NCBI RefSeq assembly: GCF_900074925.1
Contig: NW_019716274.1
Coordinates: forward strand, 1-64,000
Direction of reading: 5' to 3'
DNA from: Ramularia collo-cygni
Lineage: Eukaryota > Ascomycota > Dothideomycetes > Mycosphaerellales > Mycosphaerellaceae
Length of the DNA stretch: 64,000 nucleotides
A program made the position numbers and the translations under genes. Under the pieces are notes generated by a model that was not told the DNA's origin, did no database searches, and saw only the letters and a program-made list of their open reading frames with translations. How positions within the stretch are numbered: the stretch's first letter is position 1; each line of letters opens with the position of its first letter. Shown piece by piece: positions 44,542-56,795 of the stretch.

Positions 44542-46001
44542 TTGTAGAATGCAGAGAAGTACATACTTAGCAAATCAATACATCACATGTCGACTTGAAC
44601 AAGACAATGACCTACAGGGAGATTTTTACTTATAAGACGCAGCAGATCGAGGGCATTGAATAGGGGGAAAGAGGTTCCGCAAAAACCGCCTTATTACCGT
44701 TGTCTGGTCTGGATGCTCAAATCAAGGATGTCCCAGACAAGGTTCTTCATTAAAAGCTGCGATGGGCGACTGGGGTCGTAGGATATGAGCGGTTTGTTGG
44801 TCTTCACTCGTTGTTCAAGCATCAAACTATGCCGGGAACCTTTGAGTACGTACCCGTGTACGTATCGACAACATCAGCTCCTATTTTCCCGAAAGCTCGG
44901 CATGCCATGGGATGCGTTCCTTCCTGGCCACCGTAAGAACATGTCAATAAGGTCCGTCGCAGATTTGGTGGGCAAGGCGAGTACCATACGCTCCAACGGT
45001 TCTACCATACATACCGTCCACTGTCTAGGCTTGATGTCATGACCTGGGAGCCTCGCTCCCTCTGGTTGGTGAAGATGGTGTTTTCAAGGAGTAACGTGCA
45101 GCAAAAGCAGACCAAATCAAGATTTCCAGGACAACTTGTGATACTTATCCACCCGGCAACTCTCCATCTTCAATCTCTGGCTCTCGGATGCATCGAGACT
45201 ACATCTCCTAGCAGATTTGAGGAAGTCACCTGGCTCAGTCTCGCATCCAAGGCCGCATCTCTGACAAAACATTCGCATGTCGTGGATGTAGGGTCCTGGA
45301 AATGCGGGTTCTGGTCGACTTACCCGTTACGAGAAGCTTCGCAATGGAAAGCTCCACATTCTGCGGGATGAGCTGGTGTTTGATGTAGTCCCAGTACGAA
45401 TGGAATGTGGCCTGTCCGGAGCAACAGCCTCGTTGAAATCATACATCAGACAATGAGAACAAAGTACGCCTTCTCAAGCCATGATGGAGAGGAGATTTCA
45501 GGAGAGTTAATGTATTCCCGTCGTGTCTGTTGGATGATCATCAGGGATTGCGATCGATTGGGCCACAGCNGCCTCTCACTCGCGATACACCAAGACAAAG
45601 GATGAGATGGTGTCCTGTTGACGTTGATGCAATGTAAAGGGAAGGCGGAGGTCTTCGGAGGGCCAGTGTCTAACGGGATGACGGGACGACGGGAACCCCG
45701 CGGTCGATCCCGAGAGTTTAGCGGCCGCGTGCCTGGGTGAAGCTAAAAATGATGCCTCACACGACGCGTTGAAGGCAGACGGACAGACGGGATTAATGCT
45801 AGACATTTGACAGCCTTTCCACCAGCATTCTCCGCCCCCAATCTCGATATCCGGACCCGTGTCAACCATTCCAAGCAAGCACCTCACCGAACATCCCACC
45901 TCTACCGCCAACACCGCCATCACCCGGTACTCCGGCGCAAACGAGCCCAGCGGAGCAAGAAGCAGGATCGGAGGGTTGGGGAAGGGAAAAGAAGGAGCAT
46001 C
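44542..46001. other. Intergenic region, no gene seen
   Basis: Nearly 1.5 kb with only short frames (44785, 45039, 45405 on the plus strand) lacking domain signals. The final 200 bases are the likely promoter and leader of PPG1. Confidence 0.45.
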
Positions 46002-47442
46002 ATGTCCAACCTGGACAAGCAGATTGAGCAGCTGCGAAGCTGTCGACCCATTCCCGAGCGCGACGTCAAGGAGTTGTGCTTCAAGGCGCGGGAATTGCTG
46101 ATTGAAGAGGGAAATGTCACCAGCGTGAATGCTCCCGTGACGGTAGGCCGATGTTTGATAAGAAATATGATGGGGAAGAGGCTGACAGTGAGGATTTGGT
46201 AGATATGTGGGGACATTCATGGCCAATTCCACGATTTGATGGAGCTGTTCCGTGTTGGTGGCGATGTGCCCGACACGAATTACTTGTTTATGGGTTTGTC
46301 TTTCAATCCATCCATCCATATCAACTAACCTCATCAATCTATACAGGCGACTTTGTCGATCGGGGCTTTTATTCGCTGGAATCCTTCCTCCTCCTCTTGT
46401 GCCTCAAAGTGCGATATCCCGACCGCATCACCCTCATCCGCGGCAATCACGAATCCCGCCAAATCACCACCGTCTATGGCTTCTACGACGAATGTTTGCG
46501 CAAATATGGCAGTGCCAATGTGTGGAGGTAAAGACATCCATCTTGTCAATATCCCAACCATGTCACCACATTCTAACATTCATCGATTGCCTCAGATATT
46601 GCTGCGAAGTCTTCGACTATCTCGCCCTGGGAGCGCTGGTCCTCGGCGCCTCCACCGACCTCTCTCCCACCGACGCGGCTTTCGTCGATCCCGCACAAGC
46701 AAACTCCGACTCCGAAGATATTGAGATCGAAATCCTCAATTCCCAAGGCAATATCATCAACCGCTTTCCTCGAACCCGAGCCCAAACATCCCAAGACACA
46801 TCACAACTCTCCAACCCGCAATCATCCCCCTCACAAACACCCGCAGCATCACAAACTGGCGCTCCGGGAACAGGCGCCACCTCCTCCTCGAATGGCTCTT
46901 CTGGAAACAACGGTGGCGCCGTCCTCTGCGTACACGGTGGTCTAAGTCCTCTAATCGATAGCATCGACAAGATCCGGCTCTTGGACCGCAAACAAGAAGT
47001 TCCCCACGAAGGTGCAATGTGCGATCTCCTCTGGTCGGATCCGGATGAAATCGACGGCTGGGGTCTCTCTCCGCGCGGAGCAGGCTTCCTCTTCGGCGCC
47101 GACATTGTGAAATGCTTCAACTACAAAAACGACCTCTCCCTCATCTGCAGAGCGCACCAATTGGTGATGGAAGGTTTCAAGGAAATGTTCGATTCCACCA
47201 TCGTGACCGTCTGGTCGGCGCCGAATTATTGCTACCGATGTGGGAATGTGGCAGCGATATTGGAGTTGGGCGAGGATGAGGGTGGCGGGTATGGGAGAGC
47301 GAGTAATGGGGATCAGGGAAGGACGGGAGCTACCGGAGAGCAGAGAGTCGGGCCTGGGAGGAGGTATAGAGTGTTCGAGGCCGCGCCGCAGGATTCTAGG
47401 GGTATGCCTAGTAAGAAGCCCGTGGCGGATTACTTTTTGTGA
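46002..47442 (+). CDS. PPG1: PP2A-like Ser/Thr phosphatase, PPG1 type
   Basis: Exons 46002-46142, 46203-46293, 46347-46527 and 46596-47442; 419 residues. Introns 1 and 4-exon phases rebuild all metal and catalytic motifs: ICGDIHGQ, FMGDFVDRG, IRGNHESRQ, LCVHGGLSP, SAPNYCYRCGN. Between YCCEVFDYLALGALV and VLCVHGG is an insert of roughly 100 residues (Ser/Gln/Gly-rich: SQLSNPQSSPSQTPAASQTG). Such an insert is a known trait of fungal PPG1 and absent in PP2A and PP4. The C-terminus ends ADYFL, the carboxyl-methylation tail of PP2A-type enzymes. PPG1 in yeast works with the FAR (STRIPAK-like) complex; role here by analogy. A fourth-exon Gly-rich loop (GEDEGGGYGRASNGDQGR) is also variable. Confidence 0.92.
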
Positions 47443-47829
47443 GGGACACTCAGTCGGCTGGACTTCAGGAACTGGAGGTGGCTGCTAATGGGCAGTACGG
47501 CATGAAAGTATGACGATGAGATGAGATGAGATGAGACGAGATAAGGCGTTGCGGGCTGTATTTTCTGTTCAGTGAAGAAGTAAGTAAGTTAAATACCCAT
47601 GCATAGTTCAAAAGTGTGCTGTATATCAACCAATCAATCACCCATCGTACGGATAGAATCAATGCATCACATTAATGAATCTCTAACATGTACAGAGCAG
47701 ATAGGGCATCCACACTCAAAGTCTTATTATAGGAGGTATTGGATGATTCGATCAGCTTCTGGGACTCTGCGTCATCTTGAGTTTCCGCCCTCGCTTTCTA
47801 AAGAATGTCTTCAATACTGGCGAGAGCTC
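47443..47829. other. Intergenic region with GATGA repeats
   Basis: 3' flank of PPG1. Contains about five imperfect GATGA pentamers at 47513-47542. No gene. Confidence 0.5.
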
Positions 47830-48099
47830 CTATCTCCGAACAACCCGGTTCGCCGAGCTAGATCTGGTTGAGTCGACATCTGGAGAAGATGTCATCCGTG
47901 AGGAGCTCCTTTTGGTTGGTACACCTTTAAGTTGGACACAAGTCGCATCAATCCATAGAGTCCGCGGACAGTCTCGTAATCGCATGCGTCGAACTACAGC
48001 AGCTGAGCTGGCTAGGACTTGAAAGACATGTCCTTCAAGCAGGATTCGTTCCCGAGGATCTGGGTCTCCCCAGGCATACTTTATAAGACAGTCTCGCAC
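47830..48099 (-). pseudogene. HET-domain (heterokaryon incompatibility) gene relic
   Basis: A minus-strand frame of 89 residues aligns by eye with the N-terminal HET domain: IKYAWGDPDPRERILLEG (usual LSY.WGDP....I.v.G), then FQVLASSAAVVRRMR, then RTLWIDATCV (usual RTLWVDAICINQ). The expected next segment ('..KERS.QV..M..IYS.A') is not in this frame but a similar string (NQKELLTDDIFSR) is in the next frame, so there is a likely frameshift just after the Cys-Val. No remaining HET gene body is found. HET genes control self/non-self recognition between fungal individuals and often decay. I call it a pseudogene; I do not propose a repaired form. Confidence 0.6.
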
Positions 48100-48624
48100 A
48101 TCGGTGTGACCGCTCCGTTGAGATCTCCTAGGGGGAGTACGTGATGTCTTGGATCATCTGCAAACACTGACTCTACAAACATTAGCGGGAACGCCTTCGA
48201 GGAGTAGTACAGCGATGTATACGTGCAAGACATGATTCGGTCGAGATTATGTCCCATTCGAAAGGAGGGAGGCTGAGCAACGGGGAAGCTACAATATAGA
48301 GAGATCTCTAGCCAAGGACACTGGGAGATCGAGCAAAAGTGGGTTTAAGGCGATCTGCAGGCCAATTGAAGCCGCGAGGCTGTTGTCCATCGAATGCACT
48401 TCTATCCTTGATACGTGAAGAGCAGCGTCTCAACAGTGACACGCTGTGATCCAACGCAGACTGACGAGGGAGGTAGATGATGTTGTAGGGAGGTGTAAAG
48501 TAAGAAGGGCGGGAGGCTGCCCTATCGTGCTTTGTAAGAGATGAGTAAGAAAAGTGGAGAACGACGACGACGACATCTCGCCTGATAACGCTCTTGTCTC
48601 ATCTCACACCACCTCATTCCAACA
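48100..48624. other. Intergenic region
   Basis: Upstream of the HET relic and of the amidohydrolase; no gene. Part of it may be decayed upstream HET sequence or promoter. The 50 bases before 48625 are a C/A-rich leader with GACGACGACGACAT. Confidence 0.4.
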
Positions 48625-51541
48625 ATGGATAAGATCGAAGAGCTCGACGGATTGCCCGTATACACTCCAAGAGATCAGTACCACCAACAATATCGCAGAC
48701 GAAGTGTTCGACGTAGAGCTCTGCGTTTTATCCTTCTAGCTTGCCTCACCTACATAGCATACACGCAATGGTCGAAAGGCGAAGCCGGCAACCCAAATCT
48801 CCTCTCCTTGGAAGAGCTTGATAAAGACTACGCTACCTGTGCAAAGCTTCGATCGACACCTGTCGACCCCAGCGGCCACCGCAACGTCAGTGCTCGATAT
48901 GTGGACGGCGTGAAGCCAGTTCTCATCCGCAACGCTACTGTCTGGACTGGCGAACCCAATCCCGACACTGAGGATTACTCTTGGACTACCCTGGATGTAC
49001 TGCTTCGACATGGACTCATCGAGCAAGTCAGCTCCCATATCCCGGATGATGACCTGCCTGAGGAATGTGATCGTGTTGATGCCCACGGCAGACAACTCAC
49101 TGCAGGAATCATTGACATGCATTCACATACTGGAGTCGACTCTCTGCCTGAATTGCGTGGAAATTCCGACACGAATGAACTTTCCGAGGACGTCACACCT
49201 TTTGTTCGAAGCTTGGATGGTTTCAACCCGCTTGATCCGCAGATTCAGGTGGACTCTCTCCTCTATCCTCCACTCGACAAAGCTAACAATCTCAGGTCAT
49301 CAAATCCGGTGGAGTGACAACCTCTCTCATCCTTCCCGGTAGTGGCAACAACATTGGTGGAGAGGCCTTCGTGATCAAGCATGCTGTCGGAAAGAGTAAT
49401 GGCAGACCAGAGTTGAGTATTGAGAGTCTGCTGGCTGATCCCGAGAGAAATCATCGATACATCAAAATGGCATGTGGCGAGAATGCCAAAAACGTATATG
49501 GTCAGGTGGGCAGAAACTTTGGTCCTTTCAGCCGACTGGGAGAAGCGTGGTATTTCCGTCACGCCTTTGAGCAGGCCGCAGCTCTCAGAGACAGTCAGGA
49601 TGATTGGTGTGCGGCTGCAGACTCCATCGGACCTCAAAGTATGAGCTCATACTTACCTGCAGACCTCAGGTGGGAGACATTAGCTGCGGTTCTCAGAGGT
49701 CAAGTCATGGTAAACACTCACTGCTACACAATCCCAGATCTGGAGTCCTTCATCGGCTACACGAATGAGTTCAAGTTTCCAGTTCGGGCATTCCATCATG
49801 CTCACTCGANCTATCTCATTCCCGAGGTTCTGAAGAGAGCGTATGGCGGTCGTGCACCAGCTGCTGCTTTGTTTGTATGTTTGAACACTGTCAATCCATA
49901 AAAACTAGCTAACAACCCCACTCAACTCAGGCGGACAACATGTACTATAAAGCGGAGGCGTATGCGGCGTCGGAGCAAGCTGGAAGGATCCTGTACGATG
50001 AAGGCATCACCCCAGTCTACGTCAGCGACAATCCCGTCCTCAACGCCCAGCATGTGGTGTTTGAGGCAGCAAAAGCATATCGTAACTCGCTTCCTTACCA
50101 TGTCGCCCTGGCCGGAGTGACGAGTGCCTCAGCAGAGCTCCTCGGATTGGGCTCACGGCTTGGCAAAGTCAAGGCTGGTTTCGATGCAGACGTCGTACTG
50201 TGGGACTCCGACCCTCTTTCAGTTGGTGCCACTCCTTTGCAGGTCTTCATCGATGGTGTGCCGCAGTTTGAAAAGCCGTTCAATCTTTCAAAGCCTTTGA
50301 CTGCCCCGCTGGAAATGACAGTCTATCCGACTTTGGAGAAGCAACCATCAAAGTTTGACAATGTCGTCTTTACGGGCGTTTCCAAGGTCCAGCTACCTGG
50401 CCATGAGCAGTCGATGGATCTCGATGGCAAGACTGGTCAAGTTGTCATCAAAGGTGGTAGAATCGTGTGCATGGGCGACTGCGAACATGCGATATCGTCA
50501 AGCAACAATGTGGTGGCCTTGAAGGACGGGCATCTCGCACCGCCACTCACAGCATTTGGTAGCCTTCTTGGCCTTGAAGAGATCTCGGCCGAAAAGGCCA
50601 CTTCAGATGGCTCCCTCGGAGAAGGTTCCTTTTCGGCCGCCATTGACGGTCTTCGTTTGGATGGTAAGAACTTGGAAGCAGCTTACTCCCACGGTGTGAC
50701 TAAAGCAATCACTGCTCCCAAGTTTGGATCGACCGAACATAAGGGTATCAGTGCTGGATTTCGCACCGGCGCAAAGCATTCTCTTGATAAGCATGCTGTG
50801 TTTGATCCCGCTGTCGCATTGCACTACACATTGACAGCCTCTGCGAAACAAGGAAAGACACCCACAACATCCAGTGCGATTGCGGAGCTGCGAGCAAAGC
50901 TTCTTGGGGCACTTTCCGGCAAAAAAGCAGAGGAAGAGCCTTCGGCCGAGCAAGTTGCGCTGACAAAAGTTATGAACGGCAGTCTTCCACTTGTAATCAA
51001 TGTGCACTCTGCTGACACCATCGCCTCTTTGCTGCGCTTGAAAGAAGAAATGTCCACAGCCATTGAAGCAAGCAAATCGTCTGCAGACTTACGCCTGGTA
51101 TTGTTCGGTGGTGCGGAATCTTGGATGCTGGCAGAAGAACTCCACAATGCCAACGTCTCCGTTATTTTATCTCCTCTCTTCAGCTACGCAACGACCTNGG
51201 ATGAACGCCGAGCTCTAACCGGAGCCCCACTCACCAACGGGACAGCCATTGATATTTTACATGCAGCTGGTGTAAAAGTCGCCATTGGCGTTGGCGAGGA
51301 CTGGGAAGCTCGGGATCTTTTCTTACAGGCTGGAATCGTGCATGCGAACAGTGCGGGGAAGATCAATGAGAAGGAGGCTTTGGCTTTGGCTTCGAGTAAT
51401 CTCTATGATATTCTTGGAATTGAAGAGGGCAAAGGGGAGGAATTGGAGGAGTTTGTGGTTTTTGAGGGGAATCCGTTGACTATTGGTGGGCAGATCAGAG
51501 CTGTTGCTGATGGAAGTGGTGGTGTGCAGATTTGGTCTTGA
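48625..51541 (+). CDS. Membrane-anchored amidohydrolase with duplicated domain
   Basis: Exons 48625-49248, 49296-49874 and 49931-51541; introns 47 and 56 bp; all phase 0; 937 residues. A basic N-terminus and one hydrophobic segment (ALRFILLACLTYIAY, ~33-47) indicate a single-pass type II membrane protein. The first amidohydrolase domain has the metal motif AGIIDMHSHTG (His166, His168), a later HHAHS (one His near the N at 49810) and the Asp in YVSDNPVL. Its end is KAGFDADVVLWDSDPLS. A second amidohydrolase-like half begins after ~residue 590 (GKTGQVVIKGGRIVCMGD) but reads LAPPLTAFGSLLGL where the HxH should be, so it lacks metal ligands. It ends FEGNPLTIGGQI. The substrate is unknown; similar fungal proteins are annotated as carbohydrate esterase-like or imidazolonepropionase-like. 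Ends 300 bp before the satellite. Confidence 0.82.
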
Positions 51542-51839
51542 TCAAAATAGACACAGCAATACATAGCGTTATAGAGAGAAATGATCAGAGGTGATGCAAC
51601 CTTTTTGTCGACAATGTGTGTGTTTGCAAGCGCTGCTAGAGTGAATCATTGGCCCAATCCAATGGGGTTTCATACAATCCATGAGCTTTGCTACGATCCA
51701 ATAGGCATCGCAACGCTCCAATAGACATGCACAAAACACTCTCGGCTCCTAGAAATGAATGCCGGATTGCCATGTGAGTCGTGTTCCCTCAGATACTACC
51801 GTGGTCACCCTCGATCAAATTGCTGCTTAAATTCAAAAT
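51542..51839. other. Spacer between last gene and the satellite
   Basis: Ordinary composition, CA and TG present. A two-unit ~20 bp repeat (CGATCCAATAGGCATCGCA / CGCTCCAATAGACATGCAC) is at about 51690-51730. No gene. Confidence 0.5.
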
Positions 51840-54640
51840 TTGTTCCAACGACAATGTCGACAGGACGAATAACACTTCAATGACACCTACATGTGTCTCT
51901 CAACGTGATCTTCAAGCTTCTGAGCTGTCCGCTGTACTGCTTCTTACATTAACGGAGTTTTTTTCCAGCGACGCTTATCCACCCCGGATGGCGATGATTC
52001 ATTTCAACGAGGCGACCTACAATTCAACCGAAGTTGTACATGCCTCTTCGGATCCTCGTGAAGCTGCTAAGATGCTCGTTGTGATGTTCCTTACATTAAT
52101 GAGTTTTTTTTTTCTAATTTCGNCTGTTCTCCCTAACGGCGATGATTCATTATAACGAGGGAGATAACACCTCAATCGACGTTCGATATGCCTCTTAGGA
52201 TCCTCGTGGAGCTGCTCAGGGGTTCGTTGTATTGTTTCCTACATTAATTGAGTTTTTTTCTAGCGACGCTTGTTTGCCTCAATGGCGAGAATCCATTACA
52301 ACGTGGGATATAACACCTCAACCGACCTTCCCTATGTATCTTTGGATCCCCGCGGAGCTGCTGAGGTGTTGATTGCGATGTTCTTGTATCAATGGTTCTT
52401 TTTATATCCTATATTCATGTTTCGCTCCGATGGTGATAAATGATGTTAACAGGGCAACTTACATTTCAATGAAACTTCTATATGCTTCTTCAGATCCTTG
52501 CGGAGCTGTTCAAATGCTCGCTATATCGTTCTTACGTCAATGGTTCGTTTTTCCCTCTAAGACTCACAACCCGCTCAAAAGTTGATATTCGATGCAATGT
52601 GAAGAATATCACTACGATGAGACTTGTATAGGCCTCTTCGGACACTCGCCGAGCTGTTTAGATGCTCGCCATATTGTTTTCACGCCAATGGTTCGATCTC
52701 ACCCCTGAGACTTATAATGCGTATAAAAGTTGATATTCGATGTAATAGGAAGAATATCAATATAGTCGAGCTTGTATATGCATTTTCGAAGCCTTACGAA
52801 GCTTCTCGGATGTTCGTTATATCGTTCTCGTATCGATAGCTCGTTTTTATCTCTAAGACTTAAAATTCGCTAGAAAGTTTATATATCGATATAACGGGAA
52901 GAACATCGATATAGTCGAACTTGTATAAGCTTTTCCGGGTCCTTACGAAGCTTCTCGGGTGTTTAGTATACTATTCTCGTATCGATAGCTCGTTTTTATC
53001 TCTAAGATTCGCGGTCCCCCGAAAGTTAATAATCGATGCTAATAAGCAAAATATTAGTATAGTCGTAATTGTCTAGGTCTTTTTAGATCGGTATCTAGTA
53101 GTTCTAATGTTCGTTATATCGTTTTCTATATTAGTAGCTCGCTTTTTCGGTTAACTCGATATTTTACTCTAATATTAATAGTCGGTATTTATAGAGGAAC
53201 TAATAGTATAACTGTACTTCCCTAAGCTTCTTTAGACCCGTATTAATCTATTCGGATGTTAGCTATATCGTATTCTATATTATTATATCGTTATTTACAT
53301 TAAATGCTCGATCTAATAGTCCCGACTAAAATACTAAGAGCTCCTCCTAAAGAACGCTATACTACTATAACTATACTCTTATATACTTATTTAAGGTCTC
53401 TTTAAGCTATTATAGTGTTATCTATATCGCTATTATATATAAATACTTCGTTTTACCGCTAATAAATCTTAGCCCCTAAATTTGCTCGATTAGCATATCT
53501 TACCCCTCGTAACTAGTATATCGCTATACTCGGGGTTAGAGAAGTAATTTTAAACATATAGCTTACTTATCCTACTATTATTATATCCTTATATCGTATA
53601 AGAGTCTACCGAATCCGTTTTGTTCCGTAACCCCTAAATTTCCCCCTACTAGTATTTCTAGACTCGAGTACTTAGTATAGCGATATATCTAGGGGTAGAA
53701 ACGTTTTTCCTAACATCTAAAATGCTTGTCCTAGTATCGTTATAGCGTTATATCGTATCGGAGTACATTAGATTCGTATTTAGTCTTTATCCTCTAAATT
53801 CGCGTTCTTAATATTTCCTAGCTCTAGAGATAAGTATATTAATATACCCGGAAGTAGGGAGGTTTCTTTTAATACCTAAAATATAAATCCTAGCGTAATT
53901 ATAGCCTTTTACCGCACTAGTTTGCTTTATTCGTATTAATACCTTCGAATCGAATGTATAATCTATTAGCCGTTCGTAGGCTTTAGTAATCGATAAGGCG
54001 CTATAGTCGAGGGTAGAAATATAAGTTTTAACGCTTAAAAAACAAATTCTAGCGTCGTTAAAACGTTACTATATATAGGTAAGCTTTATTCGTAAAAAGT
54101 AGCCTAGCCGAGTCGATTCGATATATCTACGATATTTCATTTTAACGATTAGCGAAGCGATATAGTCGAGGGTAGAAACATTCCTTTTTATGCTTAAAAT
54201 ACATATTCTAGCGTCGTTATAGCGTTATTATATATAGGCGAGCTTTATTCGTATTAGTATAGTCTAGTTAGATCGACTCGATCTATCTATAATATTTCGT
54301 TCTAACGGTTAATAAAGCGCTACGCTCGGGGCTAGAGATATTCTTTTAAACACTTTAGAAGGTTATCTAAGCGTAGCTATCGCGATATATAGCTACTCTT
54401 TCGCTTATTCGCATTAGTGTAGTATAGTCGGCTCGACTCGATACATCTATAATATATCGTTATAACGGTCGACGAAACGCTACGTTCGGGGTTAGAGATG
54501 TTTATTTAAATACTTAGGAAGGTTATTAAAGTGTCGCTATATCGATATATAGCTTTATATCTGCTTAATCTAGCATTAACTCTCTCTTATTACGGTTTCG
54601 ATTTATCTATAATATATCGTTATTATTAAAACCTAACAGG
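51840..54640. repeat. Degenerate tandem satellite, ~147-160 bp unit
   Basis: A recurring block, e.g. GAGCTGCTCAGG/TGTTCGTTGTAT followed by ACATTAAT and a T-run, with anchor positions near 51916, 52065, 52211, 52358, 52505, 52653, 52801, 52950, 53098, 53248 and 53405. Spacing is 146-150 bp, then about 155-160 bp in the right part (anchors GCGTCGTTATAGC near 53739, 53900, 54055, 54211, 54371, 54531). So about 18-19 units. Units at the left keep CA and TG dinucleotides; towards the right these vanish and TA rises, as expected for RIP of repeated DNA. The unit length is not a multiple of three and no protein is encoded. I do not recognise it. Confidence 0.8.
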
Positions 54641-56795
54641 TTAAGAAAGGGAAGAGAGCTTAGAGTAGAATCTACTCTAAGGTGATTCCCTAGTTAGGTA
54701 ATTAGGATGCTAAGGCCAAAGGCACATACTTATTCTTAATATTTAGTTCTTAAGATAATTAATTTAATTAATATACTTGTTTTGTTCCTACTTTAAGTGC
54801 TATACACCTTATAATAAATTAGTTTAAGATTAGAGTCTCTTATCTCACCCTTTGCCGCTGCATCCTATTACCTCTCTAGCCTCTAGATTTGGATTTTTAG
54901 TTAGACAATTTAATAGGTTATAAGCCCGGGTTTTACTAAACTAAAGGAAAGAACTTTAACCCTAAAGTAGTAAAGGTATTCCCTACCTTATACTAGTATA
55001 TAAAAAGAGGAAAGAGAATTTTAGATCCTCCTATACTACCCTATAAGAGATACTAAGGATTAGTATATAGATAAGCTAGGAAGAAAATCTAAAAGGATAA
55101 GGGTCTAAAGCTATAAAATAGTTAAGGCCTATTTGTTAAAGCCTATACTAATATACATTCTCCTCCTCTACTACTAAAAGCCTTAGTAGGACTAAGCTAA
55201 ATAAAAGAAAATTTTTTATTTTATAAAGATAGAGGATAATAAGAACATAACCTTCTAAGCTAGGATTCTAATTCTAGGAAGGGAGAACTAGAAGAGATAG
55301 TTTAATCTCTAGAAGGATAATCTAGAAGGGAAAGGTGTCTTTAATACTATTAAGTTAATAATAATAGTTAATAAAGGAAAGATTACTATANAGCTAAAGA
55401 AAGACTAGCTAGGAATTATAGNATAAGATTTAAGCTTTAGTAAGAGNAATATAAAATGCAGATATAAACTAAGATTAAGGATTAGTTTAGATAATNNAGA
55501 TAAGCTNTAAGCTAATTTAGCTTTACCNTATACTACTAANATATAGATCTTCCTACTTTTAAAGTATAGTAAGGTTCTAACTACNTATATAATAGTTATA
55601 GTTTAGGAACTTATTAATTTTAGAATAATAGATAATAATTTAGTTAGATTAGCCTAGAGTAAAATTAGTTAGATAGCTAAAAGAATTGTAGAAGTTAATC
55701 TAAAGGAGGCTTACTATAAAGACCCCTATAGGAAAGCTAGGATCCTCCTCTTAGCCCTTCTACTAAGATTTAAGGCAACTAAGAATACTATTATAGCCTA
55801 ACTACTTCTTAAAGGAGATTATAAATAGATTCTTTTAATTCTAGAGTTATAAGAGGCTAGGGACAATTCCTTAGAGATTATAATAGCTGTATTTAACCTT
55901 ACCTATTTCCTATATAAAGGAAAACATAGAATTAAGGAATGCCTAGACCTTTAAAAGGCCTAGAAGGTAATTAGATCTCTATCCTAAGGTAACACTTACT
56001 AGTAATTAAATGCTAATAGGCTAAGATAGGTCTAGAGATTTAATAAGAAATTTTCTAAGAAGCCTTAAGGGCTAAGAAAAGATTCTCTAGAAGATCTAAG
56101 AAAGGTAGTTAATTCTATTATTAAGGAGATAAGAAAAGTTAGAAGAACATCTANAGAGAGAGCTTATTAAGCTAAGGATATTACTAGCTTAGAAGCATTA
56201 TCTTCCTACTTATTAGACAAAGAGGAAGTAGATAAAATTGCCTACTTCTTAATTAATACAAAAGGCAAGTTATTATCCTAAGAATAGCTTCTTAATTCCT
56301 ATATATTAGCCTATATAACTAACTAGCTACAACTTTTTAGATCTATAAAACCTCTTTCTAAAAGGAGGTAGATTAAGGTTAGAGGAGGTNACCTTTAGGG
56401 AAGTTATATANGGGAGGCTCTAATAGAAGGAAANAATANAGGAAAAGTTTTNCTTAAAAATACNCTTCTAGTTCCTAGTCTTAGAGTTAACCTTATCTCC
56501 TAGAATTAGTTTAGTTATTAGTTTAGTGTTTAACTACTATAGTTTACTCTTTTGTCCTAAAATAGGACTCCTGTTATATATACTAAAATATATAATAGTA
56601 TACCTGTTATTTCCTCTATTTCTATAGCCCTCCTAAAGAGGGCCTTTTTAACTTTTAAAAAAGAACTAACAAGTTAGTAAGAGTAAACTCTAGTTAAGTA
56701 ATACTTCTATCCTACTAAAGGTTAGTAGGAGCTATAGTATAGAAGACTTAGTTATTTTAGAAAGAATCTCCTAAAGAATGTCTATAAGGTTATAA
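54641..56795 (+). mobile_element. Copia-type LTR retrotransposon relic, RIP-damaged, 5' part
   Basis: AT-rich block, almost free of intact frames. A possible LTR lies at ~54640-54910. Translating with stops read as former Trp/Gln shows Copia landmarks on the plus strand: near 56290-56330 a string like the protease motif (LLNSYILAYITN), near 56390-56520 a GAG-pre-integrase run (GKVxLKNTLLVPSLRVNLIS), and near 56730-56790 'YRRLSYFRKNLLKNVYKV'. The element ends right after this, where the Gypsy LTR begins, so its integrase and RT are missing here. Frames are full of TAG and TAA. Not functional. Confidence 0.7.

Noticed and set aside
45576..46337. 253-residue minus-strand frame overlapping PPG1 start
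   Set aside because: Opposite to PPG1 exons 1-2 and its promoter; no recognisable domain.
51840..54640. CRISPR-like array
   Set aside because: The whole ~150 bp unit repeats; there are no short conserved repeats with unique spacers, and this is a eukaryote.
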